Shown: piece by piece, positions 8,091 through 15,967 of the stretch
Layout of the letters: every line of letters starts with the position of its first letter
Numbering within the stretch: the first letter of the stretch is position 1
Assembly: GCF_947495255.1 (NCBI RefSeq)
Contig: NZ_CANLYI010000003.1
Span: forward strand, 310,001-374,000
Source: an uncultured Winogradskyella sp.
Lineage (GTDB): Bacteria; Bacteroidota; Bacteroidia; Flavobacteriales; Flavobacteriaceae
Length of the DNA stretch: 64,000 nt
Reading direction: 5' to 3'
Program-made: the position numbers and the translations under genes
Notes under the pieces: generated by a model
Databases searched by the model: none
What the model was told of the DNA's origin: nothing
What the model saw: only the letters and a program-made list of their open reading frames with translations

Positions 8091-9668
8091 CTATTCGCTA
8101 GCTTTATCAACAATAACTCTTTCAGCTCTGTTAGCTACTTCCCAAGCCGTATAGAAGACTAAACGTGATCTTGTTTCTAATAAGTCGTATTCAATTTTAT
8201 CTGGCGTGTCCGATGGTTTATGGTAATCATCATGTGTTCCATTAAAATAGAAAATTACAGGAATATTATTCTTTGCAAAATTGTAATGATCCGATCGGTA
8301 GTAAAAACGATTTGGATCATTGTCGTCATTAAACTTATAATCCAACTCCATTTGGGTGTATTTTGTATTTGCTTCTTCAGAGATGTTATGTAACTCTTTG
8401 CTTAATTTATCACTACCAATAAGATATATATAATTTCTAGTACCGATAGTTCGTTTAGGGTCAGTTCTACCTATCATATCTATATTTAAATCGGCTACAG
8501 TATTTTCTAACGGAAAAATAGGGTCATTATCTGCATAATGCTTTGATCCAAGAAGCCCTTTTTCTTCACCCGTAACATGTAAAAACAGGATTGTACGCTT
8601 TGGTCCATGTCCTGCTTTTTCAGCTGCTTTAAAAGCTTGAGCTATCTCTAAAATCGCAACAGTACCAGAGCCATCATCATCTGCACCATTATATATTTCA
8701 CCATTTTTAATACCTTCGTGATCTAAGTGAGCAGAGATTACAAGAATTTCATCTGGTTTTTCAGAACCTTTAATGTAAGCTACTACATTTTCTGAAATAA
8801 CTGATTCAGATTTGTTTTCAACTTCAATATTAACATTTACATTAATTTGTTTGGCTGTAGCATCATCTAGAATAGTAGAATTAAGTGCTTTTCCTAAGTC
8901 TTCATTAATCATTAACATAAGAATGTTGTCTTCATTACTTTTTAAAGTTAAGCGACCTGTTGAGCCAGATTCTGCTTGTCTTTGGTAAAAAGGCGCATAT
9001 TTAGAAAACGATTCGCTATTCATATATAAAAGCGCTTTAGCACCATTTGTTTTTGCGGCTTCTTTTTTACTAGAAAGCGCTTGTCGACCATTAGTCCATT
9101 TTGTATCATCAGTTTTACTAGAAGTAATAAAATTTCCTTCTTCGTCTTTAGGTTCACCAGCTTTTGCTAATACTATTTTATCGGTAACATCAATATTTTT
9201 ATAGTCTGAATAGTTTTCATCATCAATACCATAGCCAACGTATACAATTTCATCTGCAGAAATCGTCATGCTCTTTGAAGCAGCTAAAACAATATGATTT
9301 TTAAAATTTTCGAATTCTTTTCCGTTAACGGATAATTCTGCTTCTGAAACTTGTTGTTTTTCTAAAGGAACTTCTTGAAAATAATCTTCTCCACCTAAAG
9401 GCGAAGGAATACCCATTGCCTGATATTTCTCTTTTAGATATTCAACTGCCATTTTCTGACCTTTATCACCAGTGTTTCGTCCTTCAAATTCATCTGACGC
9501 ATATTTGTATAACATGGTTTTTAACTCATCTGAAGTAATGGTAGAAGCATAATCTGTAGGGGCAGCAATTACTTCTTTTTCAACCTGTGTATTGGTTTTG
9601 TTCTTTGTTGAGCTACCACAACCTAGAATAAGAAATGCACTACAACCTAGAATTAGTATTTTTTTCAT
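8091..9668 (-). CDS. M28-family zinc aminopeptidase-like lipoprotein with PA-type insert
   Basis: 525-residue exported lipoprotein (lipobox LILGC, Cys17). The order is: signal peptide, helical N-terminal part with EFEGRNTGDKG (near 62), a protease-associated-like insert of about residues 105-285, then the M28 peptidase domain. Metal-site motifs are SAHLDHEG, NGADDDGSG, HVTGEEKG, NIDMIG and YHKPSD (H483), the complete co-catalytic di-zinc set of the M28 family, which cleaves N-terminal amino acids or dipeptides. It probably acts in the periplasm or on the outer membrane. The neighbouring upstream gene (9799-10830) is a shorter paralogue, so this is a tandem duplication. It has its own terminator at 8031-8065. 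Confidence 0.9.
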   Translation of the reverse strand: MKKILILGCSAFLILGCGSSTKNKTNTQVEKEVIAAPTDYASTITSDELKTMLYKYASDEFEGRNTGDKGQKMAVEYLKEKYQAMGIPSPLGGEDYFQEVPLEKQQVSEAELSVNGKEFENFKNHIVLAASKSMTISADEIVYVGYGIDDENYSDYKNIDVTDKIVLAKAGEPKDEEGNFITSSKTDDTKWTNGRQALSSKKEAAKTNGAKALLYMNSESFSKYAPFYQRQAESGSTGRLTLKSNEDNILMLMINEDLGKALNSTILDDATAKQINVNVNIEVENKSESVISENVVAYIKGSEKPDEILVISAHLDHEGIKNGEIYNGADDDGSGTVAILEIAQAFKAAEKAGHGPKRTILFLHVTGEEKGLLGSKHYADNDPIFPLENTVADLNIDMIGRTDPKRTIGTRNYIYLIGSDKLSKELHNISEEANTKYTQMELDYKFNDDNDPNRFYYRSDHYNFAKNNIPVIFYFNGTHDDYHKPSDTPDKIEYDLLETRSRLVFYTAWEVANRAERVIVDKASE

Positions 9669-9798
9669 GTTTAAGTTTTATTAAAAAGTTTGAGCAATTA
9701 GAAAGTTAATTTATCCTCAAATTGGTTTATTGTAAAAATATATAAAAAACAGTAATGCTTGTTGTGTTACTTATTTATAAAGGAATAATTTTTTTTAA

Positions 9799-10830
9799 TT
9801 ATATAATTTCGGGCTTTAGTCGTTCTTTAGAGTTTGCCAAATACCAAGCTGTTGCAAATATCAATTTAGCACGTTTTTCTAGAAGTGGATAATTTATTTT
9901 TTCCGCTGTATCAGTGGGTTTTGTGTAATCTTCGTGCTCACCATTAAAAAAGAAAATAACAGGTACACCCTTTAATGCAAAGTTATAATGGTCTGATCTG
10001 TAGTAATACTGATTTGGATCACTGTCATCATTGTATATATAATCTAATTCTAAATTTGTAAAAGTTGAATTCGCTTCTTGAACGATAAAATCGAGTTCAG
10101 TACTAATTTTATTTGATCCAATTAGATAAATGTAGTCTTCATTGTCTATATGTCTTGGATCTACGCGACCAATCATATCTATATTTAAAGTGGCAACTGC
10201 ATCTTCTAATGGGAAAATAGGATTTTCTGTATAATACCTCGATCCATGAAGACCGACTTCTTCACCAGTTACATGTAAGAATATAACACTTCGTTTTGGT
10301 CTGTGACCATCTATAACAGCTTGGCTAAAAGCTTCTGCCATTTCTAGAACTGCAGCTGTACCAGAGCCATTATCGTCAGCACCATTATAGATTTGTCCAT
10401 CTTTTATGCCTTCATGATCAGAATGTGCGGAAATATAAACATATTCATCAGGGAATTCAGATCCTTTTATATAAGCGATAATGTTTTGAGAATCGTTGAG
10501 ATTGTTAGGCAGTGTTTCCTTTGGTACAACTTGGTAATAATTAGGATTTGTTTTTGGAGCAATTATATTTAAACCTATATATTGATTTCTTATAAAATCG
10601 CATACTTGGTTATGACCTTCTTCACCAGTCATTCTGCCTTTATATTTATCTGCAGATACTTCTACAACATAAGATTTTAGTTGTTCTGTATTAATAGTAT
10701 TGAGATACTTCTCTACGATATCTTTATCATTATAATGAATACTATCTTTAAGATTGTCAATTTTCTCGCTATGTCTTAATGTGGCGCAAGAACCAACTAA
10801 AAGTAGAGCAGAGGCAATGAGTGTTTTCAT
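9799..10830 (-). CDS. Short M28-family peptidase paralogue lacking the PA insert and one zinc ligand
   Basis: 343-residue probable lipoprotein (LLVGSC lipobox). It aligns with the neighbouring 525-residue M28 peptidase through YKGRMTGEEGH and then directly from SQNIIAYIKGSE onward, so about 180 residues of the PA-type insert are missing. SAHSDHEG, NGADDNGSG, HVTGEEVG and NIDMIG are kept. The last metal motif reads DYTKPTDT instead of DYHKPSDT, so the His that normally binds zinc is Thr303. It may be inactive, altered in metal content, or use a nearby residue such as His in GEHED. It is separated from its paralogue by 130 bp. Duplication followed by divergence is the likely history. Confidence 0.85.
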   Translation of the reverse strand: MKTLIASALLLVGSCATLRHSEKIDNLKDSIHYNDKDIVEKYLNTINTEQLKSYVVEVSADKYKGRMTGEEGHNQVCDFIRNQYIGLNIIAPKTNPNYYQVVPKETLPNNLNDSQNIIAYIKGSEFPDEYVYISAHSDHEGIKDGQIYNGADDNGSGTAAVLEMAEAFSQAVIDGHRPKRSVIFLHVTGEEVGLHGSRYYTENPIFPLEDAVATLNIDMIGRVDPRHIDNEDYIYLIGSNKISTELDFIVQEANSTFTNLELDYIYNDDSDPNQYYYRSDHYNFALKGVPVIFFFNGEHEDYTKPTDTAEKINYPLLEKRAKLIFATAWYLANSKERLKPEII

Positions 10831-10999
10831 GTGTTTTTATCTATAGTTCTTAGTGGTCACATGCTGTTAGCAACAAATCAATTTACTTGATACTTGGAGT
10901 TCTTTCTACTCTTGTTTCGTTTAAAAAAATGATTTGGGTAAAAATAAGTTAATTTGAGAGAAGATATTTCTACAAATGAAACCAAAACTTAAAATCTAA

Positions 11000-11356
11000 T
11001 TAAATTTTTCCTTTTGGTTGACTTAATTGTGGATCTATTAATTCAATATTTTTTTGATCATCTTTGTCTACTTGATCAGTTTGATCAGTTTGTTTTATTT
11101 GTTCTGTTTCTATAGTTTTTGGTATAATAGTAATGTTTTTATAGATAGTAAGTCCTAAAGACATTATAACAAGTAGAAATATATACTGAATAGGTTTTGT
11201 TTTGCTTTGTGCCTTTTTTGTAATAAATAATAAAACTAAACCACTGATAAAAGCTATTATAATAGGAAGAACGGAAAAGCTATAAAATTTAGTCGCTGAT
11301 AAAACGGTTGCTAATATTGCTGTGATAAACCCGACGATAATCAATATGTTTTTCAT
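11000..11356 (-). CDS. Small three-helix membrane protein of unknown function
   Basis: 118 residues with three hydrophobic helices (about 3-22, 26-45 and 59-74) and a polar C-terminal tail rich in Q, T, D and K (ETEQIKQTDQTDQVDKDDQK), which probably lies in the cytoplasm or periplasm as an unstructured extension. No family is recognised. A 169-bp gap separates it from the M28 paralogue downstream, and no operator box is seen upstream. Coding potential is supported by an ATG start, consistent codon use and a clean hydrophobic pattern. Confidence 0.6.
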   Translation of the reverse strand: MKNILIIVGFITAILATVLSATKFYSFSVLPIIIAFISGLVLLFITKKAQSKTKPIQYIFLLVIMSLGLTIYKNITIIPKTIETEQIKQTDQTDQVDKDDQKNIELIDPQLSQPKGKI

Positions 11357-11552
11357 GTTTTTTTCAATTTTATTTTATTAATAAATTATTTCAATGTGAT
11401 TAAAGAATTTCTTAGATTAAGATAATTCGTAAATTTAAACATAAAGTCATCATTTATTATGCCGAAAAAGATTAAATAGCCTTAAAAAGTATTGAATATT
11501 AACGTACTATAAACTGAATTTATATTTTTTCGAAAAAACTAGTCAAAAATAT

Positions 11553-11582
11553 TTGTCTAAAACAAAAAGGGGCTTATATTTG
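11553..11582 (+). promoter_or_regulatory. Constitutive promoter of tRNA-Ser
   Basis: TTG (11553-11555), 19 nt, TATATTTG (11575-11582). Same spacing as the tRNA-His promoter. It serves as an internal reference for the unregulated promoter form of this genome. Confidence 0.75.
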
Positions 11583-11620
11583 CAGCCGCAATCAGGCAAA
11601 TAGCTTGATGAGGCACTCAA

Positions 11621-11705
11621 GGAGAAATGGCAGAGTGGTCGAATGCGGCAGTCTTGAAAACTGTTGAGGGTCACACCTCCGGGGGTTCGAATCCCTCTTT
11701 CTCCG
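11621..11705 (+). tRNA. tRNA-Ser (anticodon TGA)
   Basis: 85-nt class II tRNA: acceptor GGAGAAA/TTTCTCC, anticodon loop CTTGAAA (anticodon TGA), long variable arm (GAGGGTCACACCTC), T-loop TTCGAAT, discriminator G. CCA is not encoded. Confidence 0.97.
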
Positions 11706-11712
11706 CAAAACG

Positions 11713-11747
11713 AAACCCATAACGAAAGTTATGGGTTTTTTGTTTTT
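11713..11747 (+). terminator. Intrinsic terminator of tRNA-Ser
   Basis: Eleven-base-pair perfect stem (11713-11723 with 11728-11738) with a GAAA tetraloop, followed by a T-rich tract. Confidence 0.88.
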
Positions 11748-11850
11748 ACTATTATTTTAACCTCATTTCATAAATATCCAAAAACAAGAAAACTATATAG
11801 AACGGTATTTTTTTTAGTTTTTTCTGTTGAAGTTAATATTCTGCTCTAAA

Positions 11851-11893
11851 TGACCTAGATCATTTTAAAGCCAAAATCACCAATTTATCTTTA
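11851..11893 (+). promoter_or_regulatory. TGAY-box promoter 2 (helical protein operon)
   Basis: Operator TGACCTAGATCA (11851-11862), 23 nt, -7 box TATCTTTA (11886-11893); start codon at 11913. No TTG occurs at the -33 position, so the promoter looks activator-dependent. Confidence 0.8.
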
Positions 11894-11912
11894 CACTATA
11901 AAATTTCTTATC

Positions 11913-12371
11913 ATGAATGATTTTAGATACAGACCAAAAGATAAATATATTCAACAAGCCGACTGGCAAAAATTATATGTACTTACAGATCATTGGAAAT
12001 CAGACCTTTTATTTTATAATGATGATTTAAGATTTTTACATCATCTTATTGATAAGTATTTTCTATGGATTTCAAAAAAAGAAAATATAGATATGGTGGA
12101 AGAGATAGAAGTTAATTTACTAAAAATAGATAAACAATGTGCTTTGTTATCCGAAAGAGTAAACACGCATTTACATCATCTTAAAGAATTAATTGATAAT
12201 CCATTTGTATTTGTATCCGAAAAATTTAGAGATGAACACGAACTTTTAGAAGACGACTTAGCCCAGTTTTTAAAGGACTTTAGGGATAATCGAAAAGAAA
12301 TTTTTAAAATTACAGAATACATAGTAAAACGGGAAGAATTGGAGGGGAAACTAAGCCGTGTTATAAAATAG
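11913..12371 (+). CDS. Helical protein of unknown function, paralogue 1 of 3
   Basis: 152 residues, cytosolic, almost entirely predicted helix, with no signal or membrane segment. Near the N-terminus it carries the pattern H-W-x-x-x-L-x-F-x-x-D-D-L-R-F-L (residues about 29-44). The pattern is shared with the products at 13094-13480 and 28039-28446, which also have a W/F-rich first helix, acidic middle helices and a final helix with FxKDFR/F-type aromatics. I do not recognise a named domain; a four-helix-bundle fold is a guess. It heads an operon with 12398-12622 and 12633-12998 (gaps of 26 and 10 bp) under TGAY-box promoter 2. All three paralogues sit behind such boxes, which points to a common stress role. 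Confidence 0.7.
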   Translation: MNDFRYRPKDKYIQQADWQKLYVLTDHWKSDLLFYNDDLRFLHHLIDKYFLWISKKENIDMVEEIEVNLLKIDKQCALLSERVNTHLHHLKELIDNPFVFVSEKFRDEHELLEDDLAQFLKDFRDNRKEIFKITEYIVKREELEGKLSRVIK

Positions 12372-12397
12372 TCACAGTTGAGAAAACAATTTGTATT

Positions 12398-12622
12398 ATG
12401 AAAGATTTACATAACATGCTAAAAGAGATAACGGAACTCACAACTGATATAGAAACTAATTATCCAGAATTGTATCGCTCATTAGAGGAAATTCCAATGA
12501 CTATCCCTACAAACGAAAACCCTAATGTAGATAAAGTAGTTATGCAAGACTATTTAGAAAGTTTAAAGCAATTATTAGAACATTACTTAAAAGAAGAAAA
12601 AGTAAGAGTTAGCAAGCCTTAA
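12398..12622 (+). CDS. Small acidic helical protein of unknown function
   Basis: 74 residues, cytosolic, with two probable amphipathic helices: MKDLHNMLKEITELTTDIET and DYLESLKQLLEHYLKEEKV. A short loop containing prolines (IPMTIPTNENPN) joins them. The second helix has a leucine heptad-like spacing compatible with dimerisation or with binding its operon partners. No family is recognised. It is the middle gene of the operon driven from 11851-11893, 26 bp after the helical protein and 10 bp before the ArsC-like gene. A real gene is supported by tight operonic spacing, ATG start and codon use. Confidence 0.65.
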   Translation: MKDLHNMLKEITELTTDIETNYPELYRSLEEIPMTIPTNENPNVDKVVMQDYLESLKQLLEHYLKEEKVRVSKP

Positions 12623-12632
12623 AATCATAATT

Positions 12633-12998
12633 ATGGGAGAAATAGCAACATCCAACAGACAAGTTACTTTGTTTTACAATTCAGATTCACCAAGAGGAGA
12701 AAAAACTTTGGCTTATGCTAAAGCAAAACACTTAAAACTGGAAGAGATTGATATGCTAAAAACAAAACTTACAGGAACCCAAATTGTAGAGTTGGCACAT
12801 AAATTACATTTAGAAGTTACTGATCTTATAAATCAAAACCATCCTGCATACGCTTCACATTTTGAGTATCATAATTTTTCTGAGGATGATTGGATTAAAA
12901 TGATTCAGCATAATCCAGAGATTATGAAACAACCAATAGCTCTAAAAGGAGATAAGACTATTATAGTAGAAACGCCAACTGATATACTTAAAATCTAG
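12633..12998 (+). CDS. ArsC/Spx-like thioredoxin-fold protein without the catalytic cysteine
   Basis: 121 residues resembling the ArsC family: an N-terminal VTLFYNSDSPRGEKTLAYAK in place of the usual y-h-N-P-x-C-x-x-S-R motif, a linker LTGTQIVELAHKL, and a C-terminal QPIALKGDKTIIVETP matching the family's R-P-I-v-x-x-g-x-x-a-x-i-g-r-p. Where ArsC has its nucleophilic Cys there is Ser19, and the protein contains no Cys, so classical glutaredoxin-linked arsenate reductase chemistry is not possible. It may be a binding or regulatory protein of the Spx kind, which also keeps the fold for protein contacts. It is the last gene of the operon from 11851-11893. Confidence 0.7.
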   Translation: MGEIATSNRQVTLFYNSDSPRGEKTLAYAKAKHLKLEEIDMLKTKLTGTQIVELAHKLHLEVTDLINQNHPAYASHFEYHNFSEDDWIKMIQHNPEIMKQPIALKGDKTIIVETPTDILKI

Positions 12999-13023
12999 AA
13001 CCTTAAAAGGATTTGCTTGAGTC

Positions 13024-13066
13024 TGACTTAGGTCATTTGAAACCTTCTATTATTGATCAACCTTTG
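13024..13066 (+). promoter_or_regulatory. TGAY-box promoter 3 (helical protein - MgtC/DUF4010)
   Basis: Operator TGACTTAGGTCA (13024-13035), 23 nt, -7 box AACCTTTG (13059-13066, one mismatch to TAnnTTTG); start codon at 13094, 24 nt after the predicted transcription start. A TTG also falls 19 nt before the -7 box (13037-13039). Confidence 0.75.
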
Positions 13067-13093
13067 TTAAACAAATCATTAAAATCAAATACC

Positions 13094-13480
13094 ATGGAAA
13101 CTAAAATTTTATATAATTCAAACATGCATTTTGAACACAAACTTTGGAAAGGAGAACTCGACTTTTGGAAAGATGAATTAAAATCATTTAATAATCGTTT
13201 AAGTGAACTAGTAACGCGCTGGACCAACAAAGATGTTTTAGCGCAATTAGAACATTTTCAAAATGAATTTGTGCTTCATGGTTCAGTGATTGAAGATTTA
13301 GAAGAAACCATTAATGAACATGAAGAACGCATAGCTGGCCAAAGTATAGAAGGTGAAGATGCTATCGATGTGCCATTAGCTAAACAGCACGTTGAATTTA
13401 GAAACCGTATAGAGACACAACGTGAAATCTATTCAAAACTTAAAAAAGACTTTTTTAGTTTTCTAGAAAAATATATGTAA
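13094..13480 (+). CDS. Helical protein of unknown function, paralogue 2 of 3
   Basis: 128 residues from ATG 13094 (METKILYNSN). An in-frame extension to 13013 would read through operator and promoter sequence and is rejected. The N-terminal motif HFEHKLWKGELDFWKDELKSF parallels HFESREWLDTINFHKDEVRFF in the product at 28039-28446 and DHWKSDLLFYNDDLRFL at 11913. The middle is acidic helix (EDLEETINEHEERI) and the end is FFSFLEKYM. It is cytosolic, with no known domain. It is transcribed from TGAY-box promoter 3 together with the MgtC/DUF4010 transporter 6 bp downstream. A stress-related binding function is inference only. Confidence 0.72.
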   Translation: METKILYNSNMHFEHKLWKGELDFWKDELKSFNNRLSELVTRWTNKDVLAQLEHFQNEFVLHGSVIEDLEETINEHEERIAGQSIEGEDAIDVPLAKQHVEFRNRIETQREIYSKLKKDFFSFLEKYM

Positions 13481-13486
13481 TGCTAT

Positions 13487-14761
13487 ATGCAAATAGCTCA
13501 AGAAATAAACGAACTAGTTGAGTCCTATATTCTTGGGGTATTAATAAGTATGGGAATTGGTCTCATAATAGGTTTAGAAAGAGAATACGACAAAATTAAG
13601 GAAGACCAAGGATTTGCAGGAATACGAACTTTTCCTATTGTTGCAATTCTTGGTTTTTCTTTAGCTAGCCTAACAGAGTTTTTTACGCCTTGGTTATTAA
13701 TAATTAGTCTAGGTTCGTTTATTCTATTTTTGGCGTTTAATCACTTTAAACAAGAAAAGGAAGAACATGGACAAGGATTAACCACTAATTTAGCTTTAAT
13801 AGCAACATTTGTTTTAGGTGTAATGGTTTCTGTACAATATTATAGAGATGCCGTTGCAACGGCTGTTATTATAGTAACATTACTTTCTCTTAAAACGCGT
13901 TTTCGTTTATTCATAAGTAATATCACGTCCGAAGAACTTTTCGCATTTATAAAATTCTCAATAATTGCCTTATTAATTCTTCCTTTTTTACCGAACAAGG
14001 ATTACGGTCCAGATAGCTTATTAAATCCTTTTGAAATAGGTTCAATTATTGTAATCGTTTCTTTTTTAAACTTTATAGGTTACTTTTTAGTAAAATTTGT
14101 GGGTTCTAAAAAAGGTATAATTCTTACTGCAATATTGGGCGGACTTATATCGAGTACAGCAGTGGCTTGGAACTACGCATCAAGAAGTAAAGAATCACCA
14201 GAACTTTCAAAAAAATATAGCGCAGGTATAATAGCAGCATCAGCAATTATGTTTCCAAGGCTAGCTTTACTAGCCTATATTTTTAATGTTGAAATCTTAA
14301 AATATTTAGCGCTGCCCTTTACTTTATTAACATTAGTATGTATTACAGCGACTTTAATATTGATAAGAAAAGACGACAATAAACCTGATACAAATATTAA
14401 ATTAGGTAATCCTTTAAATATTTTAAATGCCATAGGATTTGGTGTAATGTACGTCGTTATTCTATTCGCAGTTTTTTATAGCAATCAATTTTTTGGAGAA
14501 CGTGGTTTATACTATTCTGCTTTAATTGCTGGTTTGGCAGATACAGATGCCATTACAATAAGTATGTCAAAATTCTCTCTAGATGGCGACAAGTTAACGC
14601 TCGCATCATCCGTAATCATTGCAGCTACCATAAGTAATATGTTAGTAAAATTGGGTATAACCGCATTTAAAGGCTCTAAAATAACAGGCAAACTTGTTGG
14701 TTATGCCTTTGGTAGTGTTATCCTAGTCGGTATCATTTACATCCTTATTATTAGAGGCTAG
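13487..14761 (+). CDS. MgtC/SapB-DUF4010 family membrane protein
   Basis: 424-residue inner membrane protein with about 12 helices. The N-terminal third matches MgtC/SapB (GIGLIIGLEREY, then GFAGIRTFPIVAILG), and the C-terminal two thirds match DUF4010 (GGLISSTAVAWNYA and ALIAGLADTDAITIS, with the conserved Asp pair in the membrane). Such proteins are implicated in Mg2+ homeostasis or in small-ion transport. The substrate is not established, and nothing in the sequence fixes it. It follows a helical protein by 6 bp and shares its TGAY-box promoter. A structured repeat (14782-14880) follows the stop codon. Confidence 0.85.
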   Translation: MQIAQEINELVESYILGVLISMGIGLIIGLEREYDKIKEDQGFAGIRTFPIVAILGFSLASLTEFFTPWLLIISLGSFILFLAFNHFKQEKEEHGQGLTTNLALIATFVLGVMVSVQYYRDAVATAVIIVTLLSLKTRFRLFISNITSEELFAFIKFSIIALLILPFLPNKDYGPDSLLNPFEIGSIIVIVSFLNFIGYFLVKFVGSKKGIILTAILGGLISSTAVAWNYASRSKESPELSKKYSAGIIAASAIMFPRLALLAYIFNVEILKYLALPFTLLTLVCITATLILIRKDDNKPDTNIKLGNPLNILNAIGFGVMYVVILFAVFYSNQFFGERGLYYSALIAGLADTDAITISMSKFSLDGDKLTLASSVIIAATISNMLVKLGITAFKGSKITGKLVGYAFGSVILVGIIYILIIRG

Positions 14762-14781
14762 TTACAATTCAATATTTAAAA

Positions 14782-14880
14782 TTTGGGCGTGACCACAAGG
14801 GTCAGGCTTTTCGTTACAATTCCTCGCATCTCCTGCGTCGAGCTGTGGGATTTCCACTGCAATCCTTCACGCAAACCCCA
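14782..14880 (+). repeat. GC-richer structured intergenic repeat-like element
   Basis: About 99 nt, markedly richer in GC than its surroundings. It is bounded by inverted GCGTGA (14787-14792) and TCACGC (near 14868-14873) and contains small hairpins: GACC/GGTC near 14791-14803, CGCA/TGCG near 14825-14837, and GTGGGA with TTTCCAC near 14845-14857. The layout GGGCGT...CACGCA with TTTCCACTGCAAT recalls an interspersed intergenic element common in Flavobacteriaceae genomes; this is recollection, not a search. It lies between the DUF4010 stop and TGAY-box 4. Whether it is transcribed is unknown. Confidence 0.6.
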
Positions 14881-14923
14881 AAAATCAAAATAACCTTCAA
14901 TAAAACATTCCTTTTCATCATGC

Positions 14924-14966
14924 TGACCCAAGTCAGTGTTGGTATTCTTTTAGAAAAGTAATTTTA
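14924..14966 (+). promoter_or_regulatory. TGAY-box promoter 4 (DUF5661-like gene)
   Basis: Operator TGACCCAAGTCA (14924-14935), 23 nt, -7 box TAATTTTA (14959-14966); start codon at 15023. Confidence 0.8.
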
Positions 14967-15022
14967 TACTAGAAATTGTGACACTGGTCCTTTGAGATTT
15001 CTGTCAAATAAATAGTAATACC

Positions 15023-15289
15023 ATGAAAAAATTAAATGCACAAGAAGCAAAAGAGATAGGTAATACTCTTGGTATTCATTGGGAAGATATACCATTAGAT
15101 GAATTCACAAAAGGCATAAATGTCGAATTTGAACATGGTACCAGATATCCAGAAACCAATGTTACTAATAACGATAAAGCCTTAACAGGAAAAATAGCTT
15201 GGGCTCATTTAAAAGAGTTTCCAGATTACTATACACGCTTAGAAAAAATGGAAAATGAAGCGGAAGACTATTGGAACAAAAATAAGTAA
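15023..15289 (+). CDS. DUF5661-like small protein
   Basis: 88 residues, cytosolic and soluble. The stretch around FEHGTRYPETNVTNND, followed by LTGKIAWAHLKEFPDYYTRL and a charged C-terminal helix (KMENEAEDYWNKN), matches my recollection of the DUF5661 family, small proteins of unknown function found in many environmental bacteria. Several His, Glu and Asp residues (E37, H38, H78-type positions) could bind metal, but that is speculation. It is transcribed alone from TGAY-box promoter 4. A 26-bp near-perfect palindrome (15285-15310) overlaps the stop codon and may act as a weak terminator. Confidence 0.72.
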   Translation: MKKLNAQEAKEIGNTLGIHWEDIPLDEFTKGINVEFEHGTRYPETNVTNNDKALTGKIAWAHLKEFPDYYTRLEKMENEAEDYWNKNK

Positions 15290-15310
15290 ACTGATTTAAA
15301 TTAGTTTACT
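15285..15310. repeat. 26-bp palindrome at the end of the DUF5661-like gene
   Basis: AGTAAACT (15285-15292) and AGTTTACT (15303-15310) flank a self-complementary ATTTAAAT core, with a single G/T imperfection. There is no T-tract, so it could be a weak transcript-end hairpin; it lies 6 bp before operator 5. Confidence 0.5.
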
Positions 15311-15315
15311 CACTC

Positions 15316-15358
15316 TGACTTAGGTCAGTGTGCCTCTCTTGATAACATTCTAATTTTG
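15316..15358 (+). promoter_or_regulatory. TGAY-box promoter 5 (ferritin - oleate hydratase operon)
   Basis: Operator TGACTTAGGTCA (15316-15327), identical to site 3, then 23 nt and a perfect -7 box TAATTTTG (15351-15358); start codon at 15426. Confidence 0.85.
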
Positions 15359-15425
15359 AAGTGTAAACAGATAACAATAGTTAGATGTACAATAGCAAAA
15401 AATAATTTATTTAAATAATAAGAAA

Positions 15426-15935
15426 ATGAAAACTAAATCAGAATTTTTAAGTGAAGCAATGGTGAAATTGCTGAATTATAGAGTAGAGCAAGAAGAGTTT
15501 TCTGCGAGAATTTATTTAGCAATGTCCACATGGTTAGATGACAAAGGATTTGTAGGAGCCGCAAAGCTTTTTAAACAATATAGTGATGAAGAACTTATAC
15601 ATGCAGATAAAGCTAAGAAAATGCTTTCAGCTAATGGAATAAGACCTATTACACCAGCTTTAAAACAGCCAAAACAAGATTTTATTAGTCTTCCAGATGT
15701 TATAATATCAGCTTTGGCACACGAAAAAGAAATTACCACACAATGTTACGCACTTACTAAAGCTGCACATAAAGAAGAAAACTTTATGGTGGTAGAACTT
15801 GGTTTGTGGTATTGCAAAGAGCAAGCAGAAGAATTAAGTAAGGTACAATACTTAATAGATAGATTAGAAGCATTTGGCGAAGAACCAAGTATGCTCAGAA
15901 AATTAGATGAAGAAATGGGAGAGCTAGCAAATTAA
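15426..15935 (+). CDS. ftnA: Ferritin (iron-storage ferroxidase)
   Basis: 169-residue non-heme ferritin that oxidises Fe2+ and stores it as ferric mineral in a 24-mer cage in the cytosol. Ferroxidase ligands line up with the E. coli FtnA set: E24, E56, H59, E100, Q133 and E136, in FSARIYLAMSTW, SDEELIHADK, LAHEKEITTQ and KEQAEELSK. It is first in a likely long operon (32 bp to oleate hydratase) behind TGAY-box promoter 5. No Fur-like box was looked for by computation. Storage of iron, which limits Fenton chemistry, fits a stress or starvation regulon. Confidence 0.93.
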   Translation: MKTKSEFLSEAMVKLLNYRVEQEEFSARIYLAMSTWLDDKGFVGAAKLFKQYSDEELIHADKAKKMLSANGIRPITPALKQPKQDFISLPDVIISALAHEKEITTQCYALTKAAHKEENFMVVELGLWYCKEQAEELSKVQYLIDRLEAFGEEPSMLRKLDEEMGELAN

Positions 15936-15967
15936 TTAGCTAGTTAAAAATCTTAAAATATTGTATT

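Noticed and set aside
11664-11849. 61-codon plus-strand frame across tRNA-Ser and its terminator
   Set aside because: It runs through a tRNA gene and a terminator hairpin; no protein features.
13013-13093. N-terminal extension of helical protein 2
   Set aside because: The extension is operator and promoter 3 sequence; the paralogues start at the equivalent of 13094.
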